Positions 33,901 to 43,439 of a DNA stretch of 64,000 nucleotides are shown here, one piece after another (the stretch's first letter is position 1; each line of letters starts with the position of its first letter). Below the pieces are notes generated by a model. The model was given only the letters and a program-made list of their open reading frames with translations, was not told the origin of the DNA and ran no database searches. A program made the translations under genes and the position numbers. The DNA is from Sthenelais limicola. Its lineage: Eukaryota > Annelida > Polychaeta > Phyllodocida > Sigalionidae. The stretch lies in NCBI GenBank assembly GCA_942159475.1, contig OW804097.1:53774986-53838985 (forward strand). The letters are read 5' to 3'.

Positions 33901-35979
33901 CTCCCAAATAGAAAAACAAGTAATTAAACTTGAATTCTAGGAAATAAATAGGTAAATACTTACCCAACCTGAAAACTCCGTGTCGCCGTGTCTGAAAAAG
34001 GCGCGTGGACTGACGTGTGCCGCGCATGCGCGTACATCTCGTAGAGTCTCGAACACTAACGTGATGGACGAGACATAAATCTAAAGAACTATGAATACAA
34101 AGACCCGCTGGCATGTGTCCTGCATTCCCATTGACATATATGCATTTAAAATATTATATTGTCCATTTATGATTCATTTTACCGTATAACCATGGATTCT
34201 ACTGACGAAAATTATTTCAATTGTTCTATCATTTTTTGAGAGAAAGTGTTTCGATCATTATCCCTAGAAGAATTTCTTACATTCACATCAAACGCTGATT
34301 TAGATGACCCTGGACGCTCATTGATGTCAATAGTCAGTAATCCATCTGAGTAACCACTGACAACAGCATAGCTAAAAATAAAATAGAATGGAAGATGATA
34401 AATATATCTTAATCAAATCAAATCACTTTACTCATTACTAAAGGTATAATTGTAGGTTTAATCAACTACCGTGTTCAAAAACGCGCTAACTCCATGATGT
34501 TTTGGAAGAGCTAACTTAGAAAGTTCATATCGCGTTTTTAGTCTATTAAGTCTGTTAGTCCAAGTTTCCATCAGATGATGAACTTCGAATGAGACAATTT
34601 AAAAATAAAAGTTTTATAGAACATGTTTTCATAGAACATGTCTGCATAGAAGATTTGCATGTGCACCATCTTGAATCTTGATACGTAATATACTCTAGAT
34701 TCCGTGGAAACAGGGATGGTGGGAGTTGTGGGTAAACGTGAAAACTAGAGAAAACATTCCATGTTCAGGGTGGAATATGTATCATTGCCTCCATGTAAAT
34801 AACCTTGTGGCATTCATGATATGAAAACGCAAGTTTTCTTCGTTTCCACAGTGCGTTTGCTTTCCAAAAATCATTTAATCAAGCTCTAATATCGGTATCA
34901 GATTTTTGCAATTTTCAACAAAACGTTGCTAAATATTTGTATATCAGATTTAGGTAGAATCCATCCAAGCATGTACAGTAACATATATATATGCCCACAT
35001 CTCTTATTGGATGGCTTAGAAAAATGTTCTATTTTAAATTGTGACAATGTTTAGATCAAAAGTACCTGTTATTAGGTCCTATGAAAAAGAGGACAAAGCG
35101 TTCCTGATCTTCGGACGTAGGTATTCCATTGGTTGTGGGCTTTAGACCCAGTTCTGCTAATAGTTGCTCCACTTTTTGCCTCACATTCGCCCTCTCAACT
35201 AGCGTGTATTAAAAATTAAATCATTTGGATTAATTAATTAACTGTACTTATGTGTATATGATTCGTTAAAAATTTCGGCGGGCTTCATGAGAATATCAGT
35301 GAAAACTGAAAATAAACTTAATACAATTTATTTTTAAAAAATATGAGATATTTGCCAATGTGCTTTTTCGCATAAATGGTACCAGATATTCAGGCCAACG
35401 TCACTTTACCCATTGTATGGATGCAAGAAACAGAAAAGACCCAATATAATTATTATAAACTATGCATTAATGAATATTGTGATTAATTGTAATATATAGA
35501 TTATATTATTTTTCTAACTACAGCAGTGTTGAAACCCAGAACATCCTCATGTACGCGGGTCTAAGCCCAGTGTAGACCACTGCATCAGACCGACCCATAA
35601 CTGACTATAAAGTGGTATATCTTTGGATTGCTAGGGGGAACCATAGGGAGAGTAGACCTAGCACCACCTACTGGTTTAGCTCTTCCCTTGTTATTCTAGC
35701 TGAATTCTCACACGCCACCAATTGTCATTTTGTTTTGTTAAACATTTTTCTTGAATAAAAATCAGTTTAAAAAAGCGGACAAAATCAATAAAGCCACCCC
35801 ACTAACCTAACCGTGTTACCTACTACTATTTCGATGAAAATCTCAATGCCTATACGATAAAAAAAGGTAGGTATATCAAATGAGAAATTATCAAAAATTG
35901 GGGAACATCTATACAGACCTGGGTTACCCATAAAAGAAGTGGGTAGGCGAACTTCTTGTAGAGTTATTCCTGCGGCCAT
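18910..35979 (-). CDS. SMS: Spermine synthase, complete nine-exon gene
   Basis: This enzyme transfers an aminopropyl group from decarboxylated S-adenosylmethionine to spermidine, giving spermine, in the cytosol. Exons in transcript order: 35919-35979 (ATG at 35977-35979), 35066-35198, 34281-34371, 28551-28609, 27842-28017, 24480-24724, 21682-21793, 19747-19826, 18910-19047 (stop at 18910-18912). All introns are GT-AG and every junction phase matches; the total is 1095 nt, 364 residues, close to the 366 of human SMS. The N-terminal domain (exons 1-3) resembles the AdoMetDC-like dimerisation domain of animal SMS. Core motifs: [25 protein letters not shown] (catalytic Asp), LILGGGDGG (nucleotide-binding loop), VINDLTAIP (second catalytic Asp), GKYYTQ and VCVPSYQE near the C-terminus. 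Spermidine synthases lack this N-terminal domain, so SMS is preferred. A 5.4 kb DIRS element fills most of intron 3. The gene is convergent with APEX1. Confidence 0.95.
19048..22686. other. SMS introns 6 (part), 7 and 8; mostly unique DNA
   Basis: Besides the SMS exons at 19747-19826 and 21682-21793 there is no gene. Two GC-richer patches sit near 20480-20540 and 20690-20770. A short tandem repeat of about 40 bp (TTGTTATTCTATTATTCAAC unit) lies at 21935-22030. Two imperfect GTTGCCATGGCAAC-type palindromes occur at 19304-19316 and 19408-19421. Confidence 0.5.
22687..23225. mobile_element. Small element with 147-bp direct terminal repeats and a recombinase scrap
   Basis: Positions 22687-22833 and 23079-23225 match with about one mismatch in 147 bp and enclose 245 bp. 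The enclosed part, together with the end of the first repeat, encodes a tyrosine-recombinase fragment on the - strand. Direct terminal repeats around a recombinase gene recall tyrosine-recombinase retroelements of the Ngaro type or a recombination-generated deletion derivative. It lies in an SMS intron. Confidence 0.6.
22794..23018 (-). pseudogene. Tyrosine recombinase fragment ([11 protein letters not shown] motif)
   Basis: About 74 residues contain the box II signature [14 protein letters not shown] (H-x-x-R) preceded by a helix-rich stretch, as in the catalytic domain of phage-type tyrosine recombinases. The upstream catalytic Arg region and the downstream nucleophile Tyr are absent, so it cannot be active. 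Its motif is unlike that of the two DIRS recombinases in this window (HSVRG, HSTRG), so it comes from a third family, perhaps Ngaro or Crypton. Confidence 0.6.
23591..24095. repeat. Composite repeat shared with APEX1 introns
   Basis: 23591-23955 matches 8351-8725 and 23950-24095 matches 10661-10797; here they are joined end to end. A further short shared word, CTTAGCCACTTTAATAT, follows at about 24110 and at 10940. No coding region. Confidence 0.6.
24839..25538. mobile_element. hAT-like MITE (700 bp) with AAGTCATTAAA repeats, in SMS intron
   Basis: The termini CAGGGTTCCCGCGG and CCGCGGGAACCCTG are inverted repeats, with AGTAT on both sides as a possible target duplication. The interior repeats AAAAGTCATTAAAAGTCATG-type words at both ends and contains a TTTTCCTGGGGGGCATG motif near 25225, similar to the motif in the element at 9634-10345. 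Non-coding and non-autonomous. An open frame at its left end (24534-25007) is an artefact crossing SMS exon 6 antisense. Confidence 0.7.
25766..26130. repeat. Polypyrimidine (CCCTCTCC)n low-complexity tract
   Basis: About 365 bp of C/T-rich sequence with CTCTCCC and TTCCCCC words and partial internal duplication (the CCATACTTCCCCCTCTCCC type occurs near both ends). It is purine-rich on the SMS-sense strand. The long open frame over it is compositional. Confidence 0.7.
26131..27841. other. SMS intron 5 remainder, no feature recognised
   Basis: Non-coding DNA between the polypyrimidine tract and the SMS exon at 27842-28017. Short open frames around 26973-27167 and 27402-27596 show no family motifs. 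Confidence 0.5.
28649..29111. repeat. DIRS left terminal repeat and internal complementary region
   Basis: Arms 28649-28736 and 28983-29070 are 88-bp reverse complements. The adjoining 29069-29111 pairs with 34036-34078 at the far end of the element. The left arm contains ACTTACCTGTAAG, a word that reads as a splice-donor-like sequence on both strands. Confidence 0.85.
29347..30483 (-). CDS. DIRS tyrosine recombinase
   Basis: This ORF is the integrase of the element, a phage-lambda-type tyrosine recombinase that inserts the circular DNA product. The 378-residue frame has the catalytic Arg in [11 protein letters not shown] (Arg201), box II HSTRG (His311, Arg314), QASWRND with Trp337 at the position often held by His/Trp, and the nucleophile region FAKYYNKK (Tyr346 or Tyr347). 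N- and C-termini are Lys/Arg-rich, fitting nuclear action. The frame opens on a TTG and overlaps the preceding ORF in a different frame; its first ATG is at residue 62, so the true start or mode of expression is unclear. The catalytic part is intact. Confidence 0.85.
   Translation of the reverse strand: MVRPRSKHSNNKVKGTPKERKPDSPKQRETERPNYVNPPHCLPLLKRNLLKQGYSIETADLMQFGWREGTRKSYNVYLKKWMEFCCKNDFNMFEPSKRNFTDFLRILSEQGIAHGTLNMARCAISAVAPSVAGFTIGEERHVGLLVRAVYNLKPPKPKYDAMWDVNIVLDLFRRWGRNEELDLKNLTLKTTVLLLLTTAQRGQTIWRISVEGIEFRQCGVKLHMKHLLKHNRVGDPLDVIDLPGYKEDKRICPVRCLTEYLDRTEGIRNGKDQLLLSYIWPHGQVSRSTVSNWTKKLLALAGVNTEKYKAHSTRGAVTSKALALGLNMNILLKQASWRNDRTFAKYYNKKIEGSTDTVAYTILKDKKTKKKVVRTKKK
30333..30809 (-). 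pseudogene. DIRS pol C-terminal region (methyltransferase-like), frameshifted from RT/RH
   Basis: The 158-residue frame carries the conserved block that follows RNase H in DIRS polyproteins: an EWGL start, [12 protein letters not shown], the DAFTFSW block, a FPPF motif that may be the relic of methyltransferase motif IV, and VPDWPGQSW. It overlaps the end of the RT/RNase H frame out of register. The change of frame falls near the T-run at about 30776-30780, and sequence on either side reads as one continuous DIRS polyprotein. This is most simply a one-base indel in a homopolymer, or less likely a programmed shift or sequencing error. It also overlaps the recombinase ORF. Confidence 0.65.
30763..32235 (-). 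CDS. DIRS reverse transcriptase / RNase H
   Basis: The 490-residue frame contains a DIRS-type reverse transcriptase: [22 protein letters not shown], the MPNGLACAP block and the catalytic YIDD at residues 207-210. RNase H follows, with Asp373 in [10 protein letters not shown], Glu405 in VKELAAVL and Asp429 in VMTDNTVTV. It copies element RNA into DNA. The frame opens at GTG just after the gag stop and in another frame; the first ATG is at residue 35, so expression may need a frameshift, reinitiation or splicing (the opening GTGAGT is itself donor-like and CTTTCTTACATTCAG follows 26 nt on). The 3' end is cut short by the frame change near 30778. Confidence 0.88.
   Translation of the reverse strand: MSPPHFCFLTFRAGNIVYFLDEWLKITNDNWVLQMVLGVHIPFDFMPSQEVAPSAFKSSGKHKDILEQEIFALLNKGVIEVAREEQGQYLSNVFLRPKPNNKYRMILDLSELNKLVHYEHFKMFSLQAAIDLMIPGIYLASIDLSDAYYSVAVRPEFRKFLRFTWKGVLYQYTCMPNGLACAPLIFTKLLYPVFATLREQGSTCFPYIDDSITMEMSYDKCRDTTFILAELLTKLGFFVHPEKSVFSPAKKLVFLGFWLDSETMTVYLTQEKREKMLRACSDLLNKTEMTIKEVAGLVGLIIAYAVASDYGGNHVKELECDKIEALKVSKGNFSAFMTPSVKGRENVFWWKNNVMTTYRNIRNIDPDWIMYTDASNAGWGAELNGTRANGRWKENELEWHINVKELAAVLLGLLSLCKVKNACIKVMTDNTVTVAYINKLGGVKSKDCQWVAKKIWNWAEENRNWIVAAHIPGKLNEIADFESRNFFGQC
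32244..33797 (-). CDS. DIRS Gag-like protein
   Basis: The 517-residue ORF from the ATG at 33795-33797 is the first gene of the element and occupies the gag position. Visible parts: a Gly/Tyr/Pro-rich low-complexity stretch ([30 protein letters not shown]), a highly acidic block ([12 protein letters not shown]), a Lys/Glu-rich helical stretch, a middle domain with [14 protein letters not shown] and [16 protein letters not shown], and a Gly/Arg- then Gln-rich tail ([20 protein letters not shown]). There is no zinc knuckle; the basic tail probably binds RNA, as in other DIRS Gag proteins. The frame is open to a GTG further upstream, but the ATG lies 6 nt after a good splice acceptor, which supports it as the start. 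Antisense frames here are shadows. Confidence 0.8.
   Translation of the reverse strand: MPRITRNSRDTGSFELGNQQAQEQLYRQLLPGRVPPKLRARRKMGDKNGGADKTAENNTKGPGGDAANMAATLPEHKVPEAAKGRGEDPDILKLVSDLRNEVQHLQALQQGPMNQGPQNQMNWDYNYGYGGYNQGYNGGFNGFNAYGPPRGPPPMPPQPRGPPPFYGGQSRKRFREHDISETDSYFGYYDDDEEDEEEDEDNVNMENDREEKAKDNETVLKQLAKQLAGEEKTQQKEDPKEPKHLSEVEKRTKLLLKEKEDEKVGPDLSETCLDMITTWFPKPCRPKIEETLAKYPRPENADSLKVPKIDRALWGVTPENGRTADKKFKYMQRTINASVTGVMEVYTASTKHELADLAHVAEDLVRMLLFVSQELNDRRKEALKTHVDQRYAGILSHATPSSADWLLGGNLKESLEESDSAYKVRKKLERSARGSGRGGKKGKGRGFRGGRQQQAFGQQQQQGQYQFPQGPAPYWQQNQGYQQPQMPQQQQQQFRPRNPNSQGQPRQNFQRGGAAKK
33804..33963 (-). other. Possible leader intron of the DIRS element
   Basis: On the - strand a donor GG|GTAAGTATTT (exon end at 33964) and an acceptor TTTTTGCCTTCAG| (exon start at 33803) bracket 160 nt between the right terminal repeat and the gag ATG. 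Both sites are strong by eye. This is inference from splice consensus only. Confidence 0.4.
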
Positions 35980-35999
35980 GCTGTCCTATGTTCCAAAGA

Positions 36000-36330
36000 T
36001 CTCAGGTGAAGTCAAGAATGAATTGCTCGTTTTCTAGTGGGCAGCTCAATATATAGAGAGCTAGAGGCCTCCAACAAAACCTGATGCAAGTTTTGCAGAA
36101 ACCGAAAGTCGACCACAAGGGAAGGATAGTGAGGGAAAAAGAACTTGGACGTATTCCAGGAGAAATCATCCAGGAATCGATCACAAAAAAAAGGAATATA
36201 TATATTGATGTGCTTGGGCCGAAACAAAAGGCGTTTTTGCACCAATACCTCGCCACCGGAGAACAGCTAACTCAAGGGTTCAGCGAGGCTGTAGAGACGG
36301 AGAAACATCTGCGCCATAGACTGATCTAAG
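36000..36330. promoter_or_regulatory. SMS upstream region with a divergent small ORF
   Basis: This is the DNA directly upstream of the SMS start codon (35979). It holds an 81-codon open frame on the + strand (36084-36329, ATG at 36084, Lys/Glu-rich, no family recognised). On the - strand TTTGGAACATAG lies a few bases before the SMS ATG and could be a splice acceptor for a 5' non-coding exon. No TATA box at a convincing distance. Confidence 0.3.
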
Positions 36331-39300
36331 TCACTAGTGTTGGTCCTCAAAACTGATGGCAACATCCAGCCAGAGACTACGCGTCACGACCCAATTAACT
36401 TCAATTGTACAGCACCTTGAAATATAATGAGAAAGTGTAATGGAAACGATTCATATATTATATATAGATAAATAGAAATATATTTATTGACATTTTGAGT
36501 GAATGTAATTAATGAGAATGAAGTCATTGAAAGGCGAAGAAAACATACATAGATTAAACTATGATTCGTAATTGAGAAAATAATAGAAATTGATATAGCT
36601 TTAAAAGAAATATTATACTCAATATAAATATGGCAGGGAAATTTCTTTTAAAGAAAATATGTGTTGTAAATGCATCACTCTGATGAGAAACAATTAAACA
36701 AGACCCATCCCCATAAACACAATGAAATATAAAATATCGAGCATTGCAGGCCTTCTAGAAAATCAGTTACACCATATAGACATTAATTTATTCTATAAAA
36801 AATAATATAAGAAATCTTGAAAAATATATGAATTCAAGTATGCCCTTAAATAGTAGAGCAAGCACTATTGAAGGACAGCGTTGAGGATTGTTATCATATC
36901 GCGGATTATGGAATTGACTACTAGTCGTTATTGTCAGATATATAAAGGGCTTTTACCAGGGCATCAAATCGTATTAACGCTAATCCAAGTCAACAGAACA
37001 ATACTTGACGCTGCATAGGTGCGTTGCATAATATTTAGGCAACTTAATATATATACTTCTTCTTTCATGATGTCTTTCAATGTAAACTAAAAAGACATTA
37101 ATTTCTACTTCAGAAATTCAATATACATATGTACCATATATATATCCGTTATCACTGTTCAGCATTCAAAGTATATCTTAATATTTCCTACGACGATTAA
37201 TTGAGTTCAAATGTTCAATATGGAACAATATGAAATTTTATGACATTTGATCTAGATAAAAGTAGCAATATAGCATATAGCATAACGCCACATTAGCTGG
37301 GATGTGAACATTAAAATTATACCTGCCCAAATTGTTAAAGAGTCAACAGTCATGGATATATGTCTTATCGTATGAAGGAGGGTCCTGATTTATAACCTTA
37401 TCGACACTATGGTACTGTTCTATATATTATCCGACCATCTGGGTGGAAAGTTCGAGAGAATTTGATGGGTCAAGGAGAGTACCATGAGTCTGACATAAAC
37501 TCTCTGAGCCACACAAACTAACAAATAAATATATAATATATTATTTTATAAAATTATTGATATACACCTGGCATGACAAATGCAAGTTTTCACCAAAATT
37601 ATTCATAAAATAGAAGTTTTTAATATTTCCTGGAATTGTAGAATGATAAGGAAAAGTCTCCCTCGACCTGCCACGCCTACCGAAAAACATGGATAAGCAA
37701 CTTAAATCAGGGAGGCATATAAATAGTATACATATCTTTATACATCCCTGCTTATATATAAATATGTTTGGCATCTTTATGACAGGGCCGTATGGGTCTA
37801 CGTAATAGCATATGTGCGACTTAACCAAACAACACGTACGTCCAATGGTTTCATTTTCCATCGCTAGATTCATAGGACTATATAGTTTCATTTTCCATTT
37901 CCAAATTCCATGAAATTCTGCGCTTTAGTTCGGGAAAGCGTCAATTACGACTTGATATTAATGATCCAAATTTAACGTGTACATTTATAACGCTCTGCCT
38001 TCTGCTCCACGTTTATGCTAGAGTACGTATTCCAATAATGCTTTTTGTTTCCCATCACTCCCATCACCATGTCTATCAAGATAATCAATCTGGGAAATCA
38101 GGGGTAGAGCAACTACGTAAAATGAGAGAATAATTTGTAACAAGTAAAATGAGAAAATAATTGGTAACATGATTTACCTATATAAAGTATTTGTTGTTGA
38201 ATATTTTTATTGGCCACAATTTTAAACAATTTAATTAAGTCAGTTTTAAAAAAAACCCGCATAACTATGAATGGTTGTCTTCATGCCTAGCCATTAAACT
38301 ACAATATAAAGTTCTGTATGAAGTTATATACAACATTACTTATTATATTATAGTATCACTTAAGTTGGCCTCACAATAGGTCTACATAACCTAATCCGAT
38401 TTTGGTAATTAATAAGTAAGAAAAGTGCACATGCCAGGTAATCCTTGCTGCCTTTCTCCATTCAGACATATATATGGTTCATGCCACATATAATAGTACC
38501 CTATAGGCCAAGACAGAATTGTGTATGTTTAACTAAAATTACAGAAAAATTAATGCACTATATGGGAAGGCTGTAAAGAATATTTTTGATTGAGAGCACA
38601 CCCAGAAACTTTTCTGATTTCAATTGATGAATTACTGTAGTCAATATAATCGTTAACATTTTGCTTTTATTATTATTTTTTGATAAATGCTGAACATCAT
38701 TATATATTAACTATATCGTAGCATTGGGTATTATCTGGGGCAAAGTTATACCTCAATTATACACGTTTCAGTGGTGGACTCATTTTTAAGTCACATCAGG
38801 ATCCAGAGACGTCTTTTTTTTTATTTCATTTCGGGCCAATATACAATATTTAAACAAATTTTTAGAAAAAAAACGCACTATCCCTCAGGGAAGTTTTCAT
38901 ACGTTACCTCTTTATATAGAATAGTTAAGCCCAGGAGAAGCTGGGAGTTCAATAAGCTGACCACAAATGCGGATCTACACACGCTCAACAAAACCTTTTA
39001 AAACATACAGTGATGAATTAACAAGTAACAGTGACTGTTACTGGTAACAGTGTTTCAGATTACTGTTAACGGTTCCGGTGGTTTACTGTTACCAGTTGTA
39101 GATGTCTTTTGACAGTTCACCATTTTTATCTCATTTAAGAAGCGTGTAGATGCACGTCCCAATATTAAACATACTCACCAAATCATAGATTATTAAGCTA
39201 CAACTTAAAAATATATGGTATAATACTTTTATCAACATCTCCTATCCCATCCAGTGCAGGTATCTAACTCAGTTAATTAAACGCTCCCAGTATGGGGACC

Positions 39301-41100
39301 ACTCAACCCATGTCAGTCCTTAAGTAAAACTCCACCATTATTATTACACTTAATTGAGACATATTCACGTCTCTGCATTAATAGGGTTATTGGGGGCCGA
39401 GTACCCCCTCCCCTCCGCTAGCGGTGGTGTTCATCGAGTGGTCAAACAAGTGACCTGCACCGGTTCCCCTCATTCTCTCACTGACTCTCATACTGCCAAC
39501 ACTGATTTGTTCTTGCCATTTAAGAATCCTAACCAGCATTGATGTATCCCAACTTTCATAACCTGTGTATTGCCCTGGTGTATTGCATGTGTATTGGCTG
39601 GACTACATGTCCATTGAACATGTCGGTTAGTTGTTCATTGAACTAAAAATCCACATGTGCATTACTTGTGCATTGATCAGTGTCAGTGGGTCAAGGAGGA
39701 GCAAGGGAAGTTAGTTATAGTTATGTAGAGGACAGATTACCGTTTCAAACAGTTGGCAGTTGACTGATGGATGTACACCATCATAGAACCAGTTAGCCTC
39801 ATAGGTGATAAAACTTGAACTGACTCAATTTGGATTTTGATACAGTTTTCTGCTGCTCACCCTGTTTTGATGACATTTAAAGGTCTAGGCTGAATCACAA
39901 TTAATGTAGAGGGCAGCCAGGCCAGTATTATGGAAGTGATATATATTCAAGTAGGAAATGGCTAAGGTTGAGAGTGGTGTAAAGATTTGGTACTACTTTA
40001 AGTCTGTCAGATAGACTGGTGTTCTCAGTACCATACTGACTAAATAGCACTATATCTTAAATGCGTCATCCACTTACATGATAACTGACAAAAGTGGCAC
40101 AGGGGGACCGACAATCGGTTCCCTGCCATTGTTGGTCACTGCTGTTGGTTCCCGGTATTTACGTGAACGACAAAAATGGCTCATTTGTCCACTTGTAAGA
40201 TAATCAGATAAAACAAAATAAAACACATGCTTGCAGTATGCAATTTGTTGAATCAAGTAAGGTAAACTATATAACCTCAAATACCATTGTAAACGACGCC
40301 TTTTTATAAATGAAAGAATAATTCTAGATGCCTGAAAAGCCTGTTTAACATCAATTTTTCCAAGTATTTTCTTGTTCATATATATTCCTATCGCCGTGCA
40401 TCAACCAATCAAGCTATTGTCTCAGTTTATTTATATAATAATAATGTCTATATTATTGTCTATATTAAACAAGAAAAGGTTTAACATATTTGGATACTAA
40501 CTCTTATGGAGTTAGTATGAAAGCACATATATATCACTTCTTCAGTAGAATATTTAGGACAATGAGTTGTTCTAATATATCATAGATTTTGAAAAATTGA
40601 AAGAAGTAGTAGACCAGCTGTGACAGGTCTATCATCTCCCATCATTAGTGGAGGAGGGGTGGAGAATTGGTCACCTCCTCATGTGATGTGTCACAGGAAA
40701 ATGAGGAGAGAGAGTGAGAGAGAGACTTGGTGTCACTACCGAAAATAAATTATTTTGGTACAAAGAAAGAGTGATATTTCATGATTTACTTTTGTGATTG
40801 AAATCATAATGGGTTCTCTTAATAAAGAAGACAATTTTATGATTAGAGAGAGGGCCTAGATTTTCTTATCTTATAATGTTCATCATTTCATGCCTCCCTT
40901 CCTCTCCCTTATCTGTCCAATGGCCACCTAGGCTCTCTGGCTCTCTGATGTGTAACTGAGAGCATATATGGGAGAGAGAGGATGGCCGTCCTCCTGCACC
41001 TGCATCTAATTAACCCCATTCCCTGTTGGGGGACAGCTGTCCAGAGGGTTAGTGGCACCAGATAACAACAAAGTCAAAGAAATTAACTAGAATATGATAC
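36331..41100. other. Intergenic, AT-rich; no gene recognised
   Basis: No exon with recognisable homology on either strand. A cluster of GTTACTG/CAGTAAC palindromic words lies at 39020-39095. About 40080-40210 has GACCGACAATCGG and GTTGGTCAC words that recur at 43455-43660. ATTG/CATT-rich repeats near 39560-39670 resemble those at 44100-44515. Confidence 0.45.
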
Positions 41101-41129
41101 TGTTTGCTGGATAATGAAACGTTAGGCTA

Positions 41130-41405
41130 TTTAAAAAAAACTTCGCCATCACCGTCCCCCCGTCCCCCGTCCCCCACCACCATGGCAGCCATGGTAGCCG
41201 GGCCCGTCTGCCCGTCTACATGGCACGCCGAGTAACGTTTGGAAGGGGTGATCCCATTGGCTGAGAGCCTAGCTGAAGGTTGATGTAACGCGCCCTGTGA
41301 TTGGTCGATTTTTTCCCCGGAGCATACCGAAGATGCGATGCCGAGTGTTACCGAAGATGCCATGCGGCCGTACGCAGGGTAAAATATCTGTTCATGCTTT
41401 AGCAT
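41130..41405 (-). promoter_or_regulatory. GC-rich, CCAAT-bearing promoter-like segment
   Basis: This is a GC-rich island in AT-rich surroundings. Read on the - strand it has two CCAAT boxes (complements of CCCATTGGCTG near 41252 and GTGATTGGTCG near 41300), about 60-110 nt upstream of an ATG in good context (complement of GGCAGCCATGG near 41185-41190). The frame after that ATG is short and simple. It could be a promoter and first exon of an unrecognised transcript, possibly a 5' leader for SMS, or chance. Confidence 0.3.
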
Positions 41406-42267
41406 AGGGGTCAGGGAATCGGTTATTTCTCACTTATTTTACCAGAAAGACCATGTAGTATTGGAAGTAATCTCTGTGTATATGTATTCCCTGGGCCTGG
41501 AGACATTGTTTCTGGCCATGGGAAGTCGGGAAGTAGCAGTTTCAGACGATCGATGCAGAGTCGAGTATAAAGCTGGCAGTTCTATAATAAAGGGGGCGTG
41601 GTTAAAATCTTAAGCGGTATGACCTATATAGGCCATAAATATGGCCACTTTTGACGCCAAATCGTCCAGGCACCTACCGGCCATCACCCTCACCTTCACC
41701 TAAGTCACAGGGCTCTGCCTAAACTCTAGCTGTCAGCTACTGAGAAACCTAAGTCAGAGTGAGATAAGAATCAAACATGAAAGGGCCTCAGGTAGTTTAC
41801 CGCTTTTGAAATAACTCATTTCAATAAAACAATTTAACAATTTTAAGGATACTATTCAACTCCAATCGGTTTTCCTGAGCCATTTACCAAACATGAAAGA
41901 AATAGCTTGAAAAGAAAGGCATGTACCAGATCGCCAAAGGAACGCATTAGGTATGTGTATGTCTCTAGTGTATGTCTCTATGTGGTGTCATTCTCAGAAG
42001 TGATAGGTAAAATCGCTTCGCTCATAATAAATATGTAAGAACGATGAGCCGAATGGACCTAAATGAGTTACTAATGAGTAACTTAGGGTAGTGGTTTTTA
42101 GTGGAGCAGAAGGGAAGGGGAGGAAGAGAGGGTGGGGAGAAGAGAACTTAGTGGTTCATATGAGAAATAAATCCCTAGAGTGAAGAAAGCTGGTCTGTCT
42201 CTGTGTGTGTCTCTCGCTGTGAGTGCACCACATGTTATTAATTATAGTATAAGTTATCAGCCTTTTG

Positions 42268-42300
42268 AGGAGGAGGAGGAGGAGGAGGAGGAAGAGGTCC
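42268..42300. repeat. (GAG)n microsatellite
   Basis: A run of GAG units ending in GAAGAGG lies within a purine-rich stretch (42240-42330). Open frames on both strands here are compositional. Confidence 0.8.
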
Positions 42301-42399
42301 CAGAGAGACAGAGAGAGGAGAAAGAGAGAATACACAATGCCATACAAATACATATCATAAATATTACGGTAATATATACCCTTTTCTAAGATTTACAGC

Positions 42400-43430
42400 A
42401 AATCTTAAGAAATTGAGCAATTCTAAGATCACCTTAAGAGAATCGACCACATTCCTATATTAACTTACAAATCAATCAACTGAATCCACCACTTTGTAGA
42501 TTTTGAGAGGAAAAAAAAGTTTTGAAATAATCAATGGTCATTAGCAATATGGACGTCAGTAGTAATGGCCTACAATGGCGCCTACCTACAACGGCATAAC
42601 TAACATAACTAAACATTAAAATTTGATTTTCAGATTGGCTTATATTTCGGCGACCAGGTATTTACATTTAGATTTCTCAATATTTAAAGAGAGGGATCTT
42701 ATAGAGATGAGCGAGCGGGGGGAGAAGGGAGAATCTATGAATTATGCTTTTCAAATTACACAACTTTTCTTGTATTTGATGCACAGATTCCATTCAAATT
42801 TTGATTTGATTTGTGTTAGAACTATAAATCTATTTTTCATGTAAAAAAAAGTTGAAAGAAGAAGTGACATCAAACAGTGCCCGCACATTGTCACAATTCT
42901 TTGGGGGCTGAAATGTCGATAAATGAATAAAAATGACATTAATAAAGTATGCATATTTCCACAGTGAGAAGTAACCCTAAGTTAAATAAAGAACAGGCAA
43001 ATCCGCTATATTACTTTAACATTATACAGAAAGATCACGTATGGTAATATATTAAAACCGATATTCGGTATATTTAATTAAAGAAATATTAAGTTAAATA
43101 AGTATGCTAAAACGTGGTGTAACATACTGTACGATTGGGATTGGGATTGGATCAAAATAATCACCAAAAATACCAATAAGTAATTATAATGAATACTAGA
43201 AATGATAAAAATAAATGTACAAATTAACTCCAAACTATTCACCAAAATCAGGGACCCGCAAACCACGCACAAATCGAAATATTCAGTTAAAATGGCAATA
43301 ATTCTATATAAATCAATTTAAACGATAAAAATAAAATAAAATAAATGTACAAATGTACTCTAAACTATTCACAGACCTCAACAGAAGTTAGCCAAGCTCA
43401 TAAGCACCTTTAATATGGCCATAAAAACAG
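42400..43430. other. Intergenic, strongly AT-rich, no feature
   Basis: Nothing gene-like. Two partial copies of an AAAATAAATGTACAAAT-type word occur at about 43207 and 43335. Confidence 0.45.
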
Positions 43431-43439
43431 GGGGGGGAA

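Larger units (their letters stand above)
28649..34078 (-). mobile_element. Full-length DIRS retroelement inside SMS intron 3
   Basis: Order on the - strand: right terminal repeat, leader, gag, RT/RNase H/methyltransferase-like ORF, tyrosine recombinase, internal complementary region, left terminal repeat. The internal complementary region (28983-29111) is the diagnostic part. Its first 88 bp are the reverse complement of 28649-28736 (left end) and its last about 43 bp of 34036-34078 (right end), so it encodes the inverted circle junction as in DIRS-1. The two terminal repeats share CGAGATGTACGCGC and GCACACGTCAG in inverted orientation (28735-28768 / 34008-34041). No target-site duplication is expected or seen. 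It is in the same orientation as SMS; the left end lies about 40 bp from the exon 4 acceptor and the right end about 200 bp from the exon 3 donor. Confidence 0.92.

Noticed and set aside
34214..34280. Longer version of SMS exon 3 reading on past 34281
   Set aside because: It runs into a stop; the GTAAGA donor at 34279-34280 gives a phase-0 join to the next exon and a better match to the family.
42156..42389. Frames on both strands over the (GAG)n run
   Set aside because: Explained by the trinucleotide repeat.
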